Assembly (NCBI GenBank): GCA_905116865.2
Contig: CAJHNH020004879.1
Location: 536,241 to 600,240, forward strand
Length of the DNA stretch: 64,000 nucleotides
Direction: 5' to 3'
Source: Candidula unifasciata
Taxonomy: Eukaryota; Mollusca; Gastropoda; Stylommatophora; Geomitridae
Shown here: one piece after another, positions 53,001 through 58,159 of the stretch
Layout: each line of letters begins with the position of its first letter
Numbering within the stretch: the stretch's first letter is position 1
Translations under genes and position numbers: made by a program
The notes under the pieces: model-generated
What the model saw: the letters and a program-made list of their open reading frames with translations, nothing else
What the model was told of the DNA's origin: nothing
Database searches by the model: none

Positions 53001-55574
53001 AGTAATGTCAATAGGAAAAAAGAAGACAGGTCTAAACATAGCAATAGAATACAAAGGCATTAAACAGGCATCTGAGTTTAAATATCTGGGAACTACATTT
53101 ACCGAAGATGTGAAATTGGATAAAGAAATTGACATTAGATGCAGTAAAGCAAACCAAGTATTGGGACAGCTAGCCCTTCTCTTACAGCATAAGACAATCC
53201 CAATCAGTACAAAGAGACATCTTATTCAAAGCATATTTATTCCAACTCTGTGCTACCAGTGCCAGATATGGTCACTCACAACAAACCATAAAAGAAAATA
53301 AGTAACCACGGAAATGAGATGTCTGAGAAGGGCTGTAGAAGTGACCATAAGAGATAAGATCAGGAATGAGATCATAAGAGAACAAGTCGGCACAGAACCA
53401 ATTCTGGATTACATACAAAGACAGCAAGTGAAATGGTTTGCCCACTTAGAGAGAATGCCTTGTGACACCATACCATACAAAGCATACATGGAAAGATCAG
53501 AAGGACGTAGAGCACGGGGTAGACCAAGAACAAGATGGAAGGATAACATCAGAGAAACTCTACAACAGCACGATGTGCCTATGGTCGAGGCAGCCAGAAG
53601 AGCTAGAAACAGAACCTTATATCTCCCTCGACACCCACAGCGGTAAAAGAGGAAGTGAAGAAGAAGAAGAAAGACACAGAGGACAGCCACAAGAAAAGGA
53701 ACACAGAGAGGTAAAAAGGAGATATAAAATGTATAAATACACAGGGGACAGCCAAAAGAAAAGGAACATAGAGAGGTAAAAGGGAGATATAAAAATGTAT
53801 AAATACACAGGGGACAGCCACAAGGATGGGAAGATATGCAGGTAAAAGGGAGATATAAAAGTGTATTAGACACAAACAATCAAGTCTATGCAAACAACTC
53901 AGTGAAAAATGAAAGCAAGTGCAGGTCTATCATGAAGTGCTGGCAGCTACAGATAGAGTGTGTGCTAGGAGGCAAAGTTCATATTCTCTCACAGGCAGTG
54001 CACAACACATTCCTGATGAAAGACATCACACAGACCTCAAGCCAAGTAAAGTCATACATCACATAGAACAGAAGCCATGTGACACACAGATCTTAAGCCA
54101 GATGAAGTCATACATCACACAGACCAAAAGCCAGACTACACACAGACCTAAAGCCAGATGACACACAGATCTCAATCCAGATGAAGTCATATATCACAGA
54201 TACCTCAAGCCAGATGACACACAGATCTCAAGCATGGTGAAGTCATACATCACATGGAACTCAAGCCCGGTGAAGTCATACATAACACAGCTCTCATGCC
54301 AGGTGAAGTCGTACATCATACAAAACCAATGCCAGGCAAAGCCATTCATCACACAGCGCTTGAGCCAAATAAAGTTACACATCACAGAGAACTCAAGCGA
54401 GATGAAGTCATATATCACACAGAACTAAAGCCAGCTGAAGCCATATATCACACATAACCCAAGCCTTGTGAAGCCATACATCGCACAGAAATCAAGCCAG
54501 AAAAAGTCATACATCAAAAAGAACGCAAACCAGGTGAAATCAAATATCACACAAACCCCAAGCCAAGTAAGACCACACATCACTCAAGCCTCAAGCCAAG
54601 AGAAGCACTACACTACAGCATGCAAAGTGAACAAGAATACAGACATCACACAGACCTATAGACAGATGAAGTCATACATCACACAGAACTCAAGTCAAAG
54701 GAAGTCATATATCACACAGACTTTAAGCCAGCTACAGTCATATATCATGTAAAACCCAAGCCAAGTGAGGCCACACATCACTCAAGCCACAAGCCAAGAG
54801 AAGCACTACACTACAGCATGCAAAGCGAACAAGAATGAAGACATCAAGAGAAATAAACAACACTAAAGTCTCACCCACCAAAGCTAAAAGGTTCACAATG
54901 ACGGCGATCTGCTTGGATGAGTCCTGCAAAGGAAGAACTATGCCATCCTTGGTGACCAAACCATCATCACAATCAGGACCACTGCCTTTTGCTGTCACAT
55001 CTCCACTAACAACACCATTGGTTTCTGTTGCATTGTTACTATTGTTATTGTTAGCACAACCTCGTTTGTTATTGAGCATTACTTGTGAGCATTTTTGGCA
55101 CACGTGATCTGTTTTGGCACTGGATTTTCGTCCGTTATCTTCACTGGAAGACGTCTGGTTCGGATCAACTTTACCACACTTGCAGGTGTCACTGCTGCCC
55201 GTTTCCCAGACTGGGAAGACATGTTTGGACCCTATTTTTCCTTGCCTTGCTTCCATCTCTGCTGCTTCTGGAGTGTCCACAGATAAGGTCAGAACGTTTT
55301 TGGTGGACTTGTTGCCAAAGATCTGGGCATTCTTGTTAACATCCTTGTTCAGAGTTTTGTTCGTGAGTGCAGGTTCTGCTGCTGCTGTGTCAGAGTCACC
55401 GGCCTCATCTTCTTCCTCTGCTGCTCCAGCAGAGAAACTGATCTGTTGGCAGGCCTTCTGCTTGGAGGTGCTCCGTCGACTCTTCTTTAGTTTGGTCGGT
55501 CTGCGGCGCTTGTAGTTCAGAGCCTCTACATTTGGGTTATCTGGATCGAACATGTGACTCTGACGGCAACCCAT
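23850..55574 (-). CDS. ITPK: Inositol-trisphosphate 3-kinase gene (11 coding exons, whole gene span)
   Basis: The product phosphorylates inositol 1,4,5-trisphosphate at the 3-position using ATP, ending the IP3 calcium signal and making IP4 (family knowledge). Coding exons, in transcript order: 55574-54879, 47439-47355, 44431-44279, 40595-40523, 39547-39412, 36154-36098, 34176-34123, 28281-28162, 27048-26939, 25219-25156, 23915-23850. All ten introns are GT-AG and all phases agree, giving 537 residues plus stop. Seen in the translation: [11 protein letters not shown] near 253-263, PSIMDIKMG (P326, D330, K332, G334), RKDLYEKM and VDPNAPT in exon 5, LGFRIE in exon 6, SSLL at 462-465, IDF with D480, and [14 protein letters not shown] in exon 10. 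The roughly 290-residue catalytic part is about family length. One invertebrate-type gene is expected to correspond to vertebrate ITPKA/B/C. Family assignment is near certain; the exon 1/2 junction is the weakest join. Confidence 0.95.
24240..25030 (+). repeat. 28-bp minisatellite, ITPK intron 10
   Basis: About 27 copies of tggtacatcctgggcagaca + ctagcccg. Fills most of the 1.2-kb intron. Confidence 0.96.
25156..25219 (-). CDS. ITPK: ITPK coding exon 10, residues 495-516
   Basis: Acceptor gtcctcag and donor gtgagg (64 nt; phase 2 in, phase 0 out). It encodes [20 protein letters not shown] and E, matching the C-terminal PW..GN.EDGYL.G.DN.I block of the family almost residue for residue. Tandem arrays flank it: a ~37-bp unit array 36 bp before the acceptor and a 28-bp array about 125 bp past the donor. 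Confidence 0.97.
25255..25800 (+). repeat. ~37-bp minisatellite, ITPK intron 9
   Basis: Degenerate units with ttcatatatgtctccatcat and acagatattaacatca. Ends 36 bp from the exon 10 acceptor. Confidence 0.92.
25815..26085 (+). mobile_element. tRNA-derived SINE, family S2
   Basis: Plus-strand copy in ITPK intron 9, antisense to the gene. Shows aggtcgacccagcctaaaat, gtatgccctgggaaagtaaa and ttagtctataaaa. The head is diverged. Confidence 0.85.
26484..26575 (+). mobile_element. SINE, family S3, 3' half
   Basis: Begins caaactactggatgtaaatt and ends gttctgcaatgtcatgtcaa; no head. In ITPK intron 9. Confidence 0.75.
26939..27048 (-). CDS. ITPK: ITPK coding exon 9: SSLL and IDF motifs, residues 459-495
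   Basis: Acceptor tttgcacag and donor gtcagt (110 nt; phase 0 in, phase 2 out). It encodes [11 protein letters not shown], the SSLL motif, and [10 protein letters not shown]480 of IDF is the metal-coordinating aspartate position of inositol polyphosphate kinases. Relatives usually read IDFGKT; here the glycine is alanine (A482). A short AATC-type tract lies directly beyond the donor. Confidence 0.97.
27496..27665 (+). mobile_element. Dispersed repeat, family R4 (ITPK intron 8)
   Basis: agtgcattccgctgaaaggc, gccagatctgtaaactggat, gttccggaacaagacc, gatgaacaacctaaattgtc, tttacagcctgtgaac. Confidence 0.8.
27695..27915 (+). mobile_element. tRNA-derived SINE, family S3
   Basis: Copy in ITPK intron 8: tgtggcttaggtattttgta, gccaggttcaatcccagctg (B box) and aagcaatggcaaactactca. 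Confidence 0.87.
28162..28281 (-). CDS. ITPK: ITPK coding exon 8, residues 419-458
   Basis: Acceptor tccctctcag and donor gtaagt (120 nt, phase 0 both ends). It encodes [20 protein letters not shown] and [20 protein letters not shown], matching the helical segment before the SSLL motif of ITPKs (V..FLE.F..G ... FF.THE). A decayed partial copy of the exon start and its acceptor lies about 218 bp upstream in the same intron (28464-28530). Confidence 0.95.
28327..28412 (-). mobile_element. Dispersed repeat, family R4, fragment (ITPK intron 7)
   Basis: tgttcactggctgtttac, tttctggttgtttgtcgtct and tctacgacacgcttgttggg. It sits between exon 8 and its decayed copy. Confidence 0.6.
28464..28530 (-). 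pseudogene. Decayed partial duplicate of ITPK exon 8 and its acceptor
   Basis: On the minus strand it repeats the intron end and start of exon 8: acceptor cctcctag, then gtgtcatatttcttggagaa, matching 28246-28310. One base is lost after gagaat relative to exon 8, so the frame meets a TGA at once. It lies about 218 bp upstream of the real exon in intron 7, with R4 sequence between. Confidence 0.85.
28618..29470 (+). repeat. 42-bp minisatellite in two blocks, ITPK intron 7
   Basis: 28618-29156: about 12.7 copies of ttttcccagtatcaatgact-type units. 29157-29470: about 7 nearly identical copies of aattctcagcttccatgctt-type units. Both share ggaggtcactatcttgagac or close to it. 42 is a multiple of 3, so long reading frames appear on both strands. 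Confidence 0.97.
29480..30190 (+). repeat. 32-bp minisatellite with ggtgagtactggcacc core, ITPK intron 7
   Basis: About 20 copies of cactttgtggtgagtactgg + cacctttataga. A related short array occurs at 44860-45065. Confidence 0.95.
30890..31760 (+). repeat. 46-bp minisatellite, ITPK intron 7
   Basis: Units with aacaagatgaataagtacaa and cacaacatgaagaaaacata. Period 46 (43 in some units). Degenerate from 30890 to about 31240, clean after. AT-rich with few stops on the minus strand, giving a spurious long frame. Confidence 0.95.
32030..32115 (+). mobile_element. LINE 3' fragment, family D
   Basis: Shares aaggcagacagtaaaagatgg-like sequence and the ctgtctgagagagaacc end with 3895-3985. Short relic in ITPK intron 7. 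Confidence 0.65.
32395..32690 (+). mobile_element. LINE 3' end, family B, with an internal duplication
   Basis: Carries [11 protein letters not shown] twice (32400-32436 and 32488-32524), then the family-B tail ending in atgaacctcaagggctcag. It lies in ITPK intron 7. The duplicated ~88-bp segment may be a local tandem event. Decayed frame. Confidence 0.75.
32691..34122. other. ITPK intron 7, part without recognised elements
   Basis: G-run at 32791-32818 and a duplicated phrase (gtaaaatctcaacacaagct type) at 32872 and 32962. Low-complexity CAATC/AACCAACC sequence at 33362-33440 and 33945-34080. No exon seen. Confidence 0.6.
32836..32870 (+). mobile_element. Possible hAT-like terminus
   Basis: gcagtgtttcccaaaagttt resembles the CAGTGTTTCCCAAA terminus of hAT elements. 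Only one end is visible, so this is weak. Confidence 0.35.
34123..34176 (-). CDS. ITPK: ITPK coding exon 7, residues 401-418
   Basis: Acceptor ctgccttag and donor gtaagt (54 nt, phase 0 both ends). It encodes [18 protein letters not shown], which falls where relatives have a variable, lysine-rich loop (ADG.C.T.FK..). Length and phase fit between LGFRIE and the VSYFLENFL segment. Similarity to the family is weak here; the call rests on phase, splice sites and position. Confidence 0.82.
34177..35841. other. ITPK intron 6, unique sequence
   Basis: No coding exon or known element seen. A conventional alternative exon cannot be excluded. Confidence 0.55.
35842..36117 (-). repeat. ~50-bp tandem copies of the exon 6 donor region, ITPK intron 6
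   Basis: About five units in the intron plus the real junction. On the minus strand the units read agaatagaagcc..ggtaagtcagt. Spacings are 50, 52, 47, 50, 50. The unit overlaps the last ~20 bp of exon 6. Intact gtaagt donors remain at 36042-36047 and 35992-35997, besides the real one at 36092-36097. Confidence 0.9.
36098..36154 (-). CDS. ITPK: ITPK coding exon 6: LGFRIE segment, residues 382-400
   Basis: Acceptor gtaaatttcag and donor gtaagt enclose 57 nt, phase 0 at both ends. It encodes [19 protein letters not shown]. The LGFRIE stretch matches the conserved LGFRIEGIK of ITPKs, which lies in the IP3-binding region. The 3' end of the exon with its donor has been tandemly copied into the following intron (array at 35842-36097). 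Confidence 0.94.
36985..37397. mobile_element. Foldback (palindromic) MITE, 413 bp
   Basis: The two halves are long imperfect inverted repeats of about 190 bp. The left end, ggctaccctaagaataac, mirrors the right end, whose reverse complement is ggctatcctccgaataac. Internal arms such as gcagacttccg and attggggctaaa are also mirrored. Flanking 8-mers aaataata and aaaaaata match 7 of 8, but both are A/T-only. It has no coding capacity. It lies in ITPK intron 5; transcribed, it would form a long hairpin. Confidence 0.85.
37400..37812 (+). repeat. 32-bp minisatellite, ITPK intron 5
   Basis: About 13 copies of gacatatacagactgaaatg + tgtccttgatgt; abuts the foldback MITE. Confidence 0.95.
37813..38062 (+). 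repeat. 40-bp minisatellite, ITPK intron 5
   Basis: About six copies of acagtgataatgcacaataa + tctatttctaacttatatct, directly joined to the 32-bp array. Confidence 0.96.
38425..39385 (+). repeat. 59-bp minisatellite, ITPK intron 5
   Basis: About 15 copies with acactaacaagattgatgat and ctctacagccacaacatg. Ends about 27 bp from the exon 5 donor. Confidence 0.96.
39412..39547 (-). CDS. ITPK: ITPK coding exon 5, residues 336-381
   Basis: Acceptor tcctccag and donor gtatct (136 nt; phase 2 in, phase 0 out). It encodes [20 protein letters not shown], then [20 protein letters not shown] and LRYMQ. This is a conserved ITPK block (RKDMY.KM, VDP.APT.EE, AVTK.RYMQ in relatives) belonging to the IP3-binding lobe specific to this family. 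Minisatellites lie on both sides: an 18-bp array upstream and a 59-bp array starting about 27 bp past the donor. Confidence 0.97.
39650..40495 (+). repeat. 18-bp minisatellite, ITPK intron 4
   Basis: About 45 copies of aagaaagctgacactggg-type units, cleanest at 39700-39960. It nearly fills the 975-bp intron and ends 28 bp from the exon 4 donor. Period divisible by 3 gives long accidental frames. Confidence 0.95.
40523..40595 (-). CDS. ITPK: ITPK coding exon 4: PxxxDxKxG catalytic motif, residues 312-336
   Basis: Acceptor caaatgtatag, donor gttagtg (73 nt; phase 1 in, phase 2 out). It encodes [20 protein letters not shown] and then MGTR. P326, D330, K332 and G334 form the signature of the inositol polyphosphate kinase superfamily. 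The lysine is the one implicated in catalysis and IP3 contact in characterised members. An 18-bp minisatellite ends 28 bp from the donor. Confidence 0.96.
40845..40935 (+). mobile_element. 3' tip of a second copy of the 51952-53669 LINE family
   Basis: The sequence around ccttatatctccctcgacac and the following taaaagag and GAA tail match the last ~90 bp of the LINE at 53585-53669, with scattered differences. It is a severely 5'-truncated copy in ITPK intron 3, also antisense to the gene. Confidence 0.85.
41170..41825 (+). repeat. 28-bp minisatellite, ITPK intron 3
   Basis: About 23 copies of ttggttgagtgatctgctga + ctgactgg, very uniform. Looser ggttggttg sequence extends to 40950. Confidence 0.97.
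42040..43200 (+). repeat. ~52-bp minisatellite, ITPK intron 3
   Basis: About 21 copies with aagaaaggatacacaaacaa, gtgctatctaagtaatatca and gctagagttta. The ctagaaaggatac part also occurs at the exon 3 donor (44268-44278). Confidence 0.95.
43430..44260 (+). repeat. 36-bp minisatellite, ITPK intron 3
   Basis: About 23 copies of acaagtgttatcacaagtac + cagaatggatatataa, with 33-bp variants alternating at 43640-43880. It ends 19 bp from the exon 3 donor. Confidence 0.96.
44279..44431 (-). CDS. ITPK: ITPK coding exon 3, residues 261-312
   Basis: Acceptor tctaatgcag; donor gtatcc after GAAT (phase 1 in, phase 1 out; 153 nt). It encodes the N-lobe after the glycine of AGHPG, including NTIWKKR (lysines that could contact ATP) and [13 protein letters not shown], which matches the conserved PAFHG.V...GE segment of the family. 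A 36-bp minisatellite starts 19 bp beyond the donor, and the donor-side sequence resembles units of the neighbouring 52-bp array. Confidence 0.93.
44860..45065 (+). repeat. Short array with ttgtggtgagtaccggcacc core, ITPK intron 2
   Basis: Three to four units of about 68 bp, each with acaatttgtggtgagtac. The core matches the 32-bp array at 29480-30190. Confidence 0.88.
45193..45365 (+). mobile_element. Dispersed repeat, family R4 (ITPK intron 2)
   Basis: agtgcatctgcttgagaggc, gtcagatctgtaaaatgaat, aatgaacaaccagaactttg, gtttacagccagtgaac. Confidence 0.8.
45368..46010 (+). mobile_element. SINE, family S3, split by a later insertion
   Basis: The 5' half is 45368-45485 (gcatctgtggctaaggagct ... 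gtgttgatttcgactg) and the 3' half is about 45890-46010 (agaagcaatggcaaactatt ... ctgattgtgcaacatcctct). About 400 bp between them include SINE S4. In ITPK intron 2. Confidence 0.75.
45541..45705 (-). mobile_element. tRNA-derived SINE, family S4
   Basis: On plus it shows cgggggtcgaacccaggtct, i.e. a B box on the minus strand, and a body cctgagaatttaaggccgca ... tgtgcaggttaggat shared with 63728-63835. Confidence 0.75.
46637..46820 (+). mobile_element. LINE 3' end, family B, with short GAA tail
   Basis: Reads [20 protein letters not shown] in one open stretch, then [10 protein letters not shown] and [10 protein letters not shown], then about seven GAA/AAG units. Cleanest family-B copy in the window; lies in ITPK intron 2. 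Confidence 0.85.
46994..47034 (+). repeat. (CA)n(TA)n microsatellite
   Basis: About 15 CA units followed by TA units, just before SINE S2 in ITPK intron 2. Confidence 0.93.
47038..47290 (-). mobile_element. tRNA-derived SINE, family S2
   Basis: Minus-strand copy in ITPK intron 2, ending 65 bp from exon 2 and in sense with the gene. The B box reads, on plus, atttgaacccacgacc. The body has tatagaccaactggcacttg and cacctggtacccactc. Confidence 0.88.
47355..47439 (-). CDS. ITPK: ITPK coding exon 2: start of catalytic domain, residues 233-261
   Basis: Acceptor gaacacag and donor gtgagac flank 85 nt (phase 0 in, phase 1 out). The translation contains [15 protein letters not shown], the conserved opening of the kinase N-lobe in IP3 3-kinases. 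The preceding residues ([14 protein letters not shown]) may be part of the calmodulin-binding linker found at this position in the family; I see no clear calmodulin motif. A SINE lies just downstream at 47038-47290. Confidence 0.9.
47690..48625 (+). repeat. 30-bp minisatellite, ITPK intron 1
   Basis: About 28 copies of ccatctaactgtctctctga + caggtccttc; some units lack the 8-bp taactgtc portion. Degenerate after 48360. Confidence 0.96.
48628..48850 (-). mobile_element. LINE ORF2 C-terminal fragment, zinc-knuckle type, open for ~73 codons
   Basis: Minus strand has an uninterrupted frame with [35 protein letters not shown] and [12 protein letters not shown]. The C..C...(8)HH..FEC spacing is the classic C-terminal motif of many non-LTR ORF2 proteins. 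It has no ATG. It lies in ITPK intron 1, same strand as the gene, immediately after the 30-bp array. Confidence 0.82.
49795..50350 (+). repeat. 14-bp minisatellite, ITPK intron 1
   Basis: About 40 copies of gacacaggtaacat; abuts the outer hAT-like element. Confidence 0.95.
50450..51667. mobile_element. Inner hAT-like element nested in the outer one
   Basis: Ends are tagggctgtaccga and, on the other strand, tagggctatacgga; both sub-terminal regions are rich in attcggccgaata-like repeats typical of some hAT ends. Flanking 8-mers ataaaaag and atagaacg match 6 of 8. No intact transposase seen. The nested order implies it inserted after the outer element. Confidence 0.72.
50535..50970 (-). mobile_element. 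LINE C-terminal fragment nested in the inner hAT-like element
   Basis: Minus strand reads [20 protein letters not shown], then a [17 protein letters not shown] stretch and [20 protein letters not shown], a standard CR1/L2-like ORF2 C-terminus. Further upstream a decayed VQNN..NTLDS-like piece continues it. A 34-bp segment (cataacatggccaaaaaatg type) is repeated three times at 50745-50838. Confidence 0.75.
51775..51951 (+). repeat. ~65-bp minisatellite, left part
   Basis: Nearly three units (gaagatctacaggttatagt ... agtgtataattacatagag). The same unit resumes at 53670, on the other side of the LINE. Confidence 0.88.
51952..53669 (+). mobile_element. 5'-truncated non-LTR retrotransposon with reverse transcriptase domain
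   Basis: A frame open from at least 51952 (first ATG 51973) carries RT landmarks: [11 protein letters not shown] (palm motif A), [13 protein letters not shown] (motif B), [11 protein letters not shown] (FADD catalytic motif) and FKYLGTTF. It is broken by a TAA at 53299-53301, then continues in the same frame to 53646 with a C-terminal domain ([26 protein letters not shown]) typical of many LINEs. It ends in a short GAA tail. No endonuclease domain remains, so it is a 5'-truncated dead copy. It lies in ITPK intron 1, antisense to the gene, inside a ~65-bp tandem array. The 11-mer aaagacacaga occurs on both sides (51941-51951, 53670-53680) and may be the target duplication. Clade not determined (RTE, CR1/L2 and Nimb are candidates). 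Confidence 0.93.
53670..53880 (+). repeat. ~65-bp minisatellite, right part
   Basis: Three units with ggtaaaagggagatataaaa and aaatacacaggggacagcca; homologous to 51775-51951. Confidence 0.88.
53905..54835 (+). repeat. ~33-bp minisatellite, ITPK intron 1
   Basis: About 27 degenerate units of ccagatgaagtcatacatca + cacagaactcaag. A longer segment (agaagcactacactacagca type) is present twice, at ~54600 and ~54797. Ends 44 bp from the exon 1 donor. Confidence 0.92.
54879..55574 (-). CDS. ITPK: ITPK coding exon 1: N-terminal regulatory region, residues 1-232
   Basis: The start ATG sits in a good context (gttgccATGG). The upstream frame is closed by a stop at 55653-55655 with no other ATG between, so this start is well supported unless a 5' exon joins in that gap. 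The protein begins MGCRQS: glycine 2 and cysteine 3 are the usual sites for N-myristoylation and palmitoylation. Residues 22-40 are strongly basic (KRRR, KLKKSRR). Residues 53-58 are acidic, 175-181 are asparagine-rich, and CKCG (131-134) and CQKC (159-162) are cysteine pairs of unknown role. The donor used is gtgggt after TTG, the only one that keeps exon 2 in frame. A stronger-looking donor, gtgaga, 4 nt further on would shift the frame. An unseen small exon before exon 2 is possible. The N-terminus is not recognisably conserved. Confidence 0.8.
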
Positions 55575-57059
55575 GGCAACTGAGAAAGCCCCGTCAGCAG
55601 ATGTGCTGACCTGCCCTGCACAATATGTGGCCTCAAGCAGAACAAGATGGAGTTAAAACTTTAGTGAAATTTTCCAACCAGATACTGGTGTCACTACAGA
55701 CATATGCTTATGACTGTTTTCTTCTGTGGCTGAACAATGAAGCTAATCCATGGCCATCATTCCTTTTATCACATATCTACACAAAACTGACAAACTTCTT
55801 GACATTTGGTACAATTGTATCACTTATAGTTTAAACTATGTCAGGTGAGGTAGGAAAATATTACTAAGTTATGCTTTAGGCAATGGGGAAATATTTACAA
55901 TTACTAGTCTGACACTATTCTAATTTAGAACTTCTATGTATCATTCTACTCACAGTTATTTAAATGACTTCATAATGAACTCACACTTGTGCAAACATGT
56001 ATTTTGTAGCCAAAAAAATATACTGAGACCATAGAGAAATCATCACATTTTTTGGCCAGGAAAATTATACTGACCACAGAGAAATCCTCACACAGCAGCA
56101 CACAATAATTAACACAGCTGAAAGCCACACACTGTAATCATCAACCAAATGTTGATGTATGAATGAACTGGCAAACTGACTGTAACTGCAGGAACTGAGG
56201 TGACGGGCCGTGTGTGGCGGTAACAGGCACCAGTTCCTGCATGCAGGGATTTCACATTTTTACTAGCTCCAAGAATGCAGCTACAGATTCTGGTGGTTAG
56301 GTGTTCATATCCAGAACGGAGTAGCAATCATTCATCCAAACATGTCAGCCTGCAGACACACAGTGTGTGATGTTTTTACGTAAGCAGGTCTCTGCAGAGC
56401 TGAATGGCAACTCTTATGCCAAGAAGTATTGTTGGGTAGAAGATTCACCTTTGGATAAAGAGGCCAAATGCAGTTACTATCACACTTTGTTTCCCACCAG
56501 CAGAAGTTTGTGCACTTGTTGAATGTGTGAGCTTATGCCATGGAAGGGACTTGAGGTGAGGTCCAACCTTAGAGAGTGCTGAATGCAGGACAGCTAGGAA
56601 ACAGCCTGCAATAAGAACCATGTTGGTAAATCTGTGAGAAAGTGCTCACTAGAAGGTGTAATGATCATGAAATTTAGACGGAACACATATTGCACAAACT
56701 GACAACCATACAAAATCACCATCTAAGTAACATTCCTTTATAGTGACGTAGTCAGAAAAGTGTTTTCAAGATGGTGGTGTAAACTACACAAGTGATTTTC
56801 TTTGTGTTGTCAAAATGGAACAAAAGTGTTAACTGATGTTGATAAAATGTGCAATTAGAAATGATTCCTGAACAGGCCTAGCAAGCTGTCAGAGGGTTTA
56901 ACTGTTCAAAAGCATATGCTCAAGATAAGAAGAGGTCAGATAAAGGAAAAAAACAAGTCTAGGTATTTGCTTAGTGCTCTAAAAGGCTCGGATTTGTTTT
57001 AGACTGTATCCTTCTGTTCCTGTGTATAATGGCCGAGGACTGTCACTGGAGTTATGAAG
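55575..57059. other. Immediate 5' region of ITPK
   Basis: Should contain the 5' UTR, or an acceptor for an upstream non-coding exon; ttgtgcag ending near 55618 (minus strand) is one candidate. No TATA box, CpG-rich block or recognised motif could be tied to a start site. Confidence 0.4.
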
Positions 57060-57500
57060 TTTAGAGTTAAGACTGTGATGACAGCAATAGCCATGTGTCA
57101 TATAAAGTATTGCCTGTAGCTACACAAATATGACAGCAACAGCTACTTAGTAGTAAAGAATGTAGTTATTAATTAATTATGTCTGTAGCTACAAGAATAT
57201 AATAGCAACAGCTATTTATCACAGAAAGTAGTTATGTCTGTAGCTACAAGAATATGACAGCAACAGCTATTTATCACAGAAGGTAGTTATTTCAGTAGCT
57301 ACAAGAATATGACAGCAACAGCTATTTATCATGGAATGTAGTTACTTCTGTGGCCACAAAACGATGACAGCAATAGCTATTGATCAAAGAATGTTGTAAC
57401 TGTGTAGCTAGACAGCAATAGCTATTGATCAAAGAATGTTGTAAATGTGCAGCTACAAAAGATGCCAGCAAAAACTATTTATCACACAATGTAGTTATGT
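57060..57500 (+). repeat. 55-bp minisatellite 5' of ITPK
   Basis: About 8 degenerate units with gtagctacaagaatatgaca and gcaacagctatttatcacag. A separate 41-bp direct duplication (acatcagacataaacttcca) lies at 57685-57770. Confidence 0.9.
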
Positions 57501-57869
57501 CTATGTCAAAAAACTGATGGGTGGTACCGCCAGCTAAAGAAGACAAGTGGACAACAAAAAAGTGCATCTTACAATCTAATATATTGCTGATAACAAGAAA
57601 GGGTGTGGGGGAGGAAAGGAGGAAGATAAGAAGAGTGAGGAGAAGAAGAAGAGAAGACCTGCAACGTGAGGCCACCTGTTGTAGAAACATCAGACATAAA
57701 CTTCCAACATTACCAGGCACAAGTGAAACATCAGACATAAACTTCCAACATTACCAGGCACAAGTGAAACAACAGACAAGGTTTTCGTTAAAAAGCCCAG
57801 ACGATTCAATGGGACAGACAGTTTTGATGTACATGAAATATATCCATTTACAGAATGTCTGAATTTATA

Positions 57870-58110
57870 TCTGTGAGCATCTGTGGCTTGGGCGTTGTGA
57901 ACGTGTTTCGAAACTCCAAAACACCGGGTTCGATCCAAGCTGTGGGCGACCTGACAGCAGACCGCCTTGTGTTGGTTTCGACGATGGTATCAAGGGTCGA
58001 CAGTTAAAAGGCAATGGCAAACTACTGAAAGTTAAATTGCCTGGTGACATTACCAACGGCCAAAGAATGCTAAGGCTGATTCTGCAAAGTCCACAAAAGG
58101 ATTCACAAAC
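57870..58110 (+). mobile_element. tRNA-derived SINE, family S3
   Basis: Good copy: tgtggcttgggcgttgtgaa (A-box region), caccgggttcgatccaagct (B box), gtgttggtttcgacgatggt and aaggcaatggcaaactactg. Confidence 0.9.
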
Positions 58111-58159
58111 ATTCAAAAACACTGATAGCTTTGCTAATGAAAGATTCATTTCAATACAG

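Noticed and set aside
51973..53301. Active reverse transcriptase gene
   Set aside because: No endonuclease domain, an in-frame stop separates RT from the C-terminal domain, and the 5' end is missing.
54882..55515. Plus-strand frames opposite ITPK exon 1
   Set aside because: Antisense shadows of the real coding exon.
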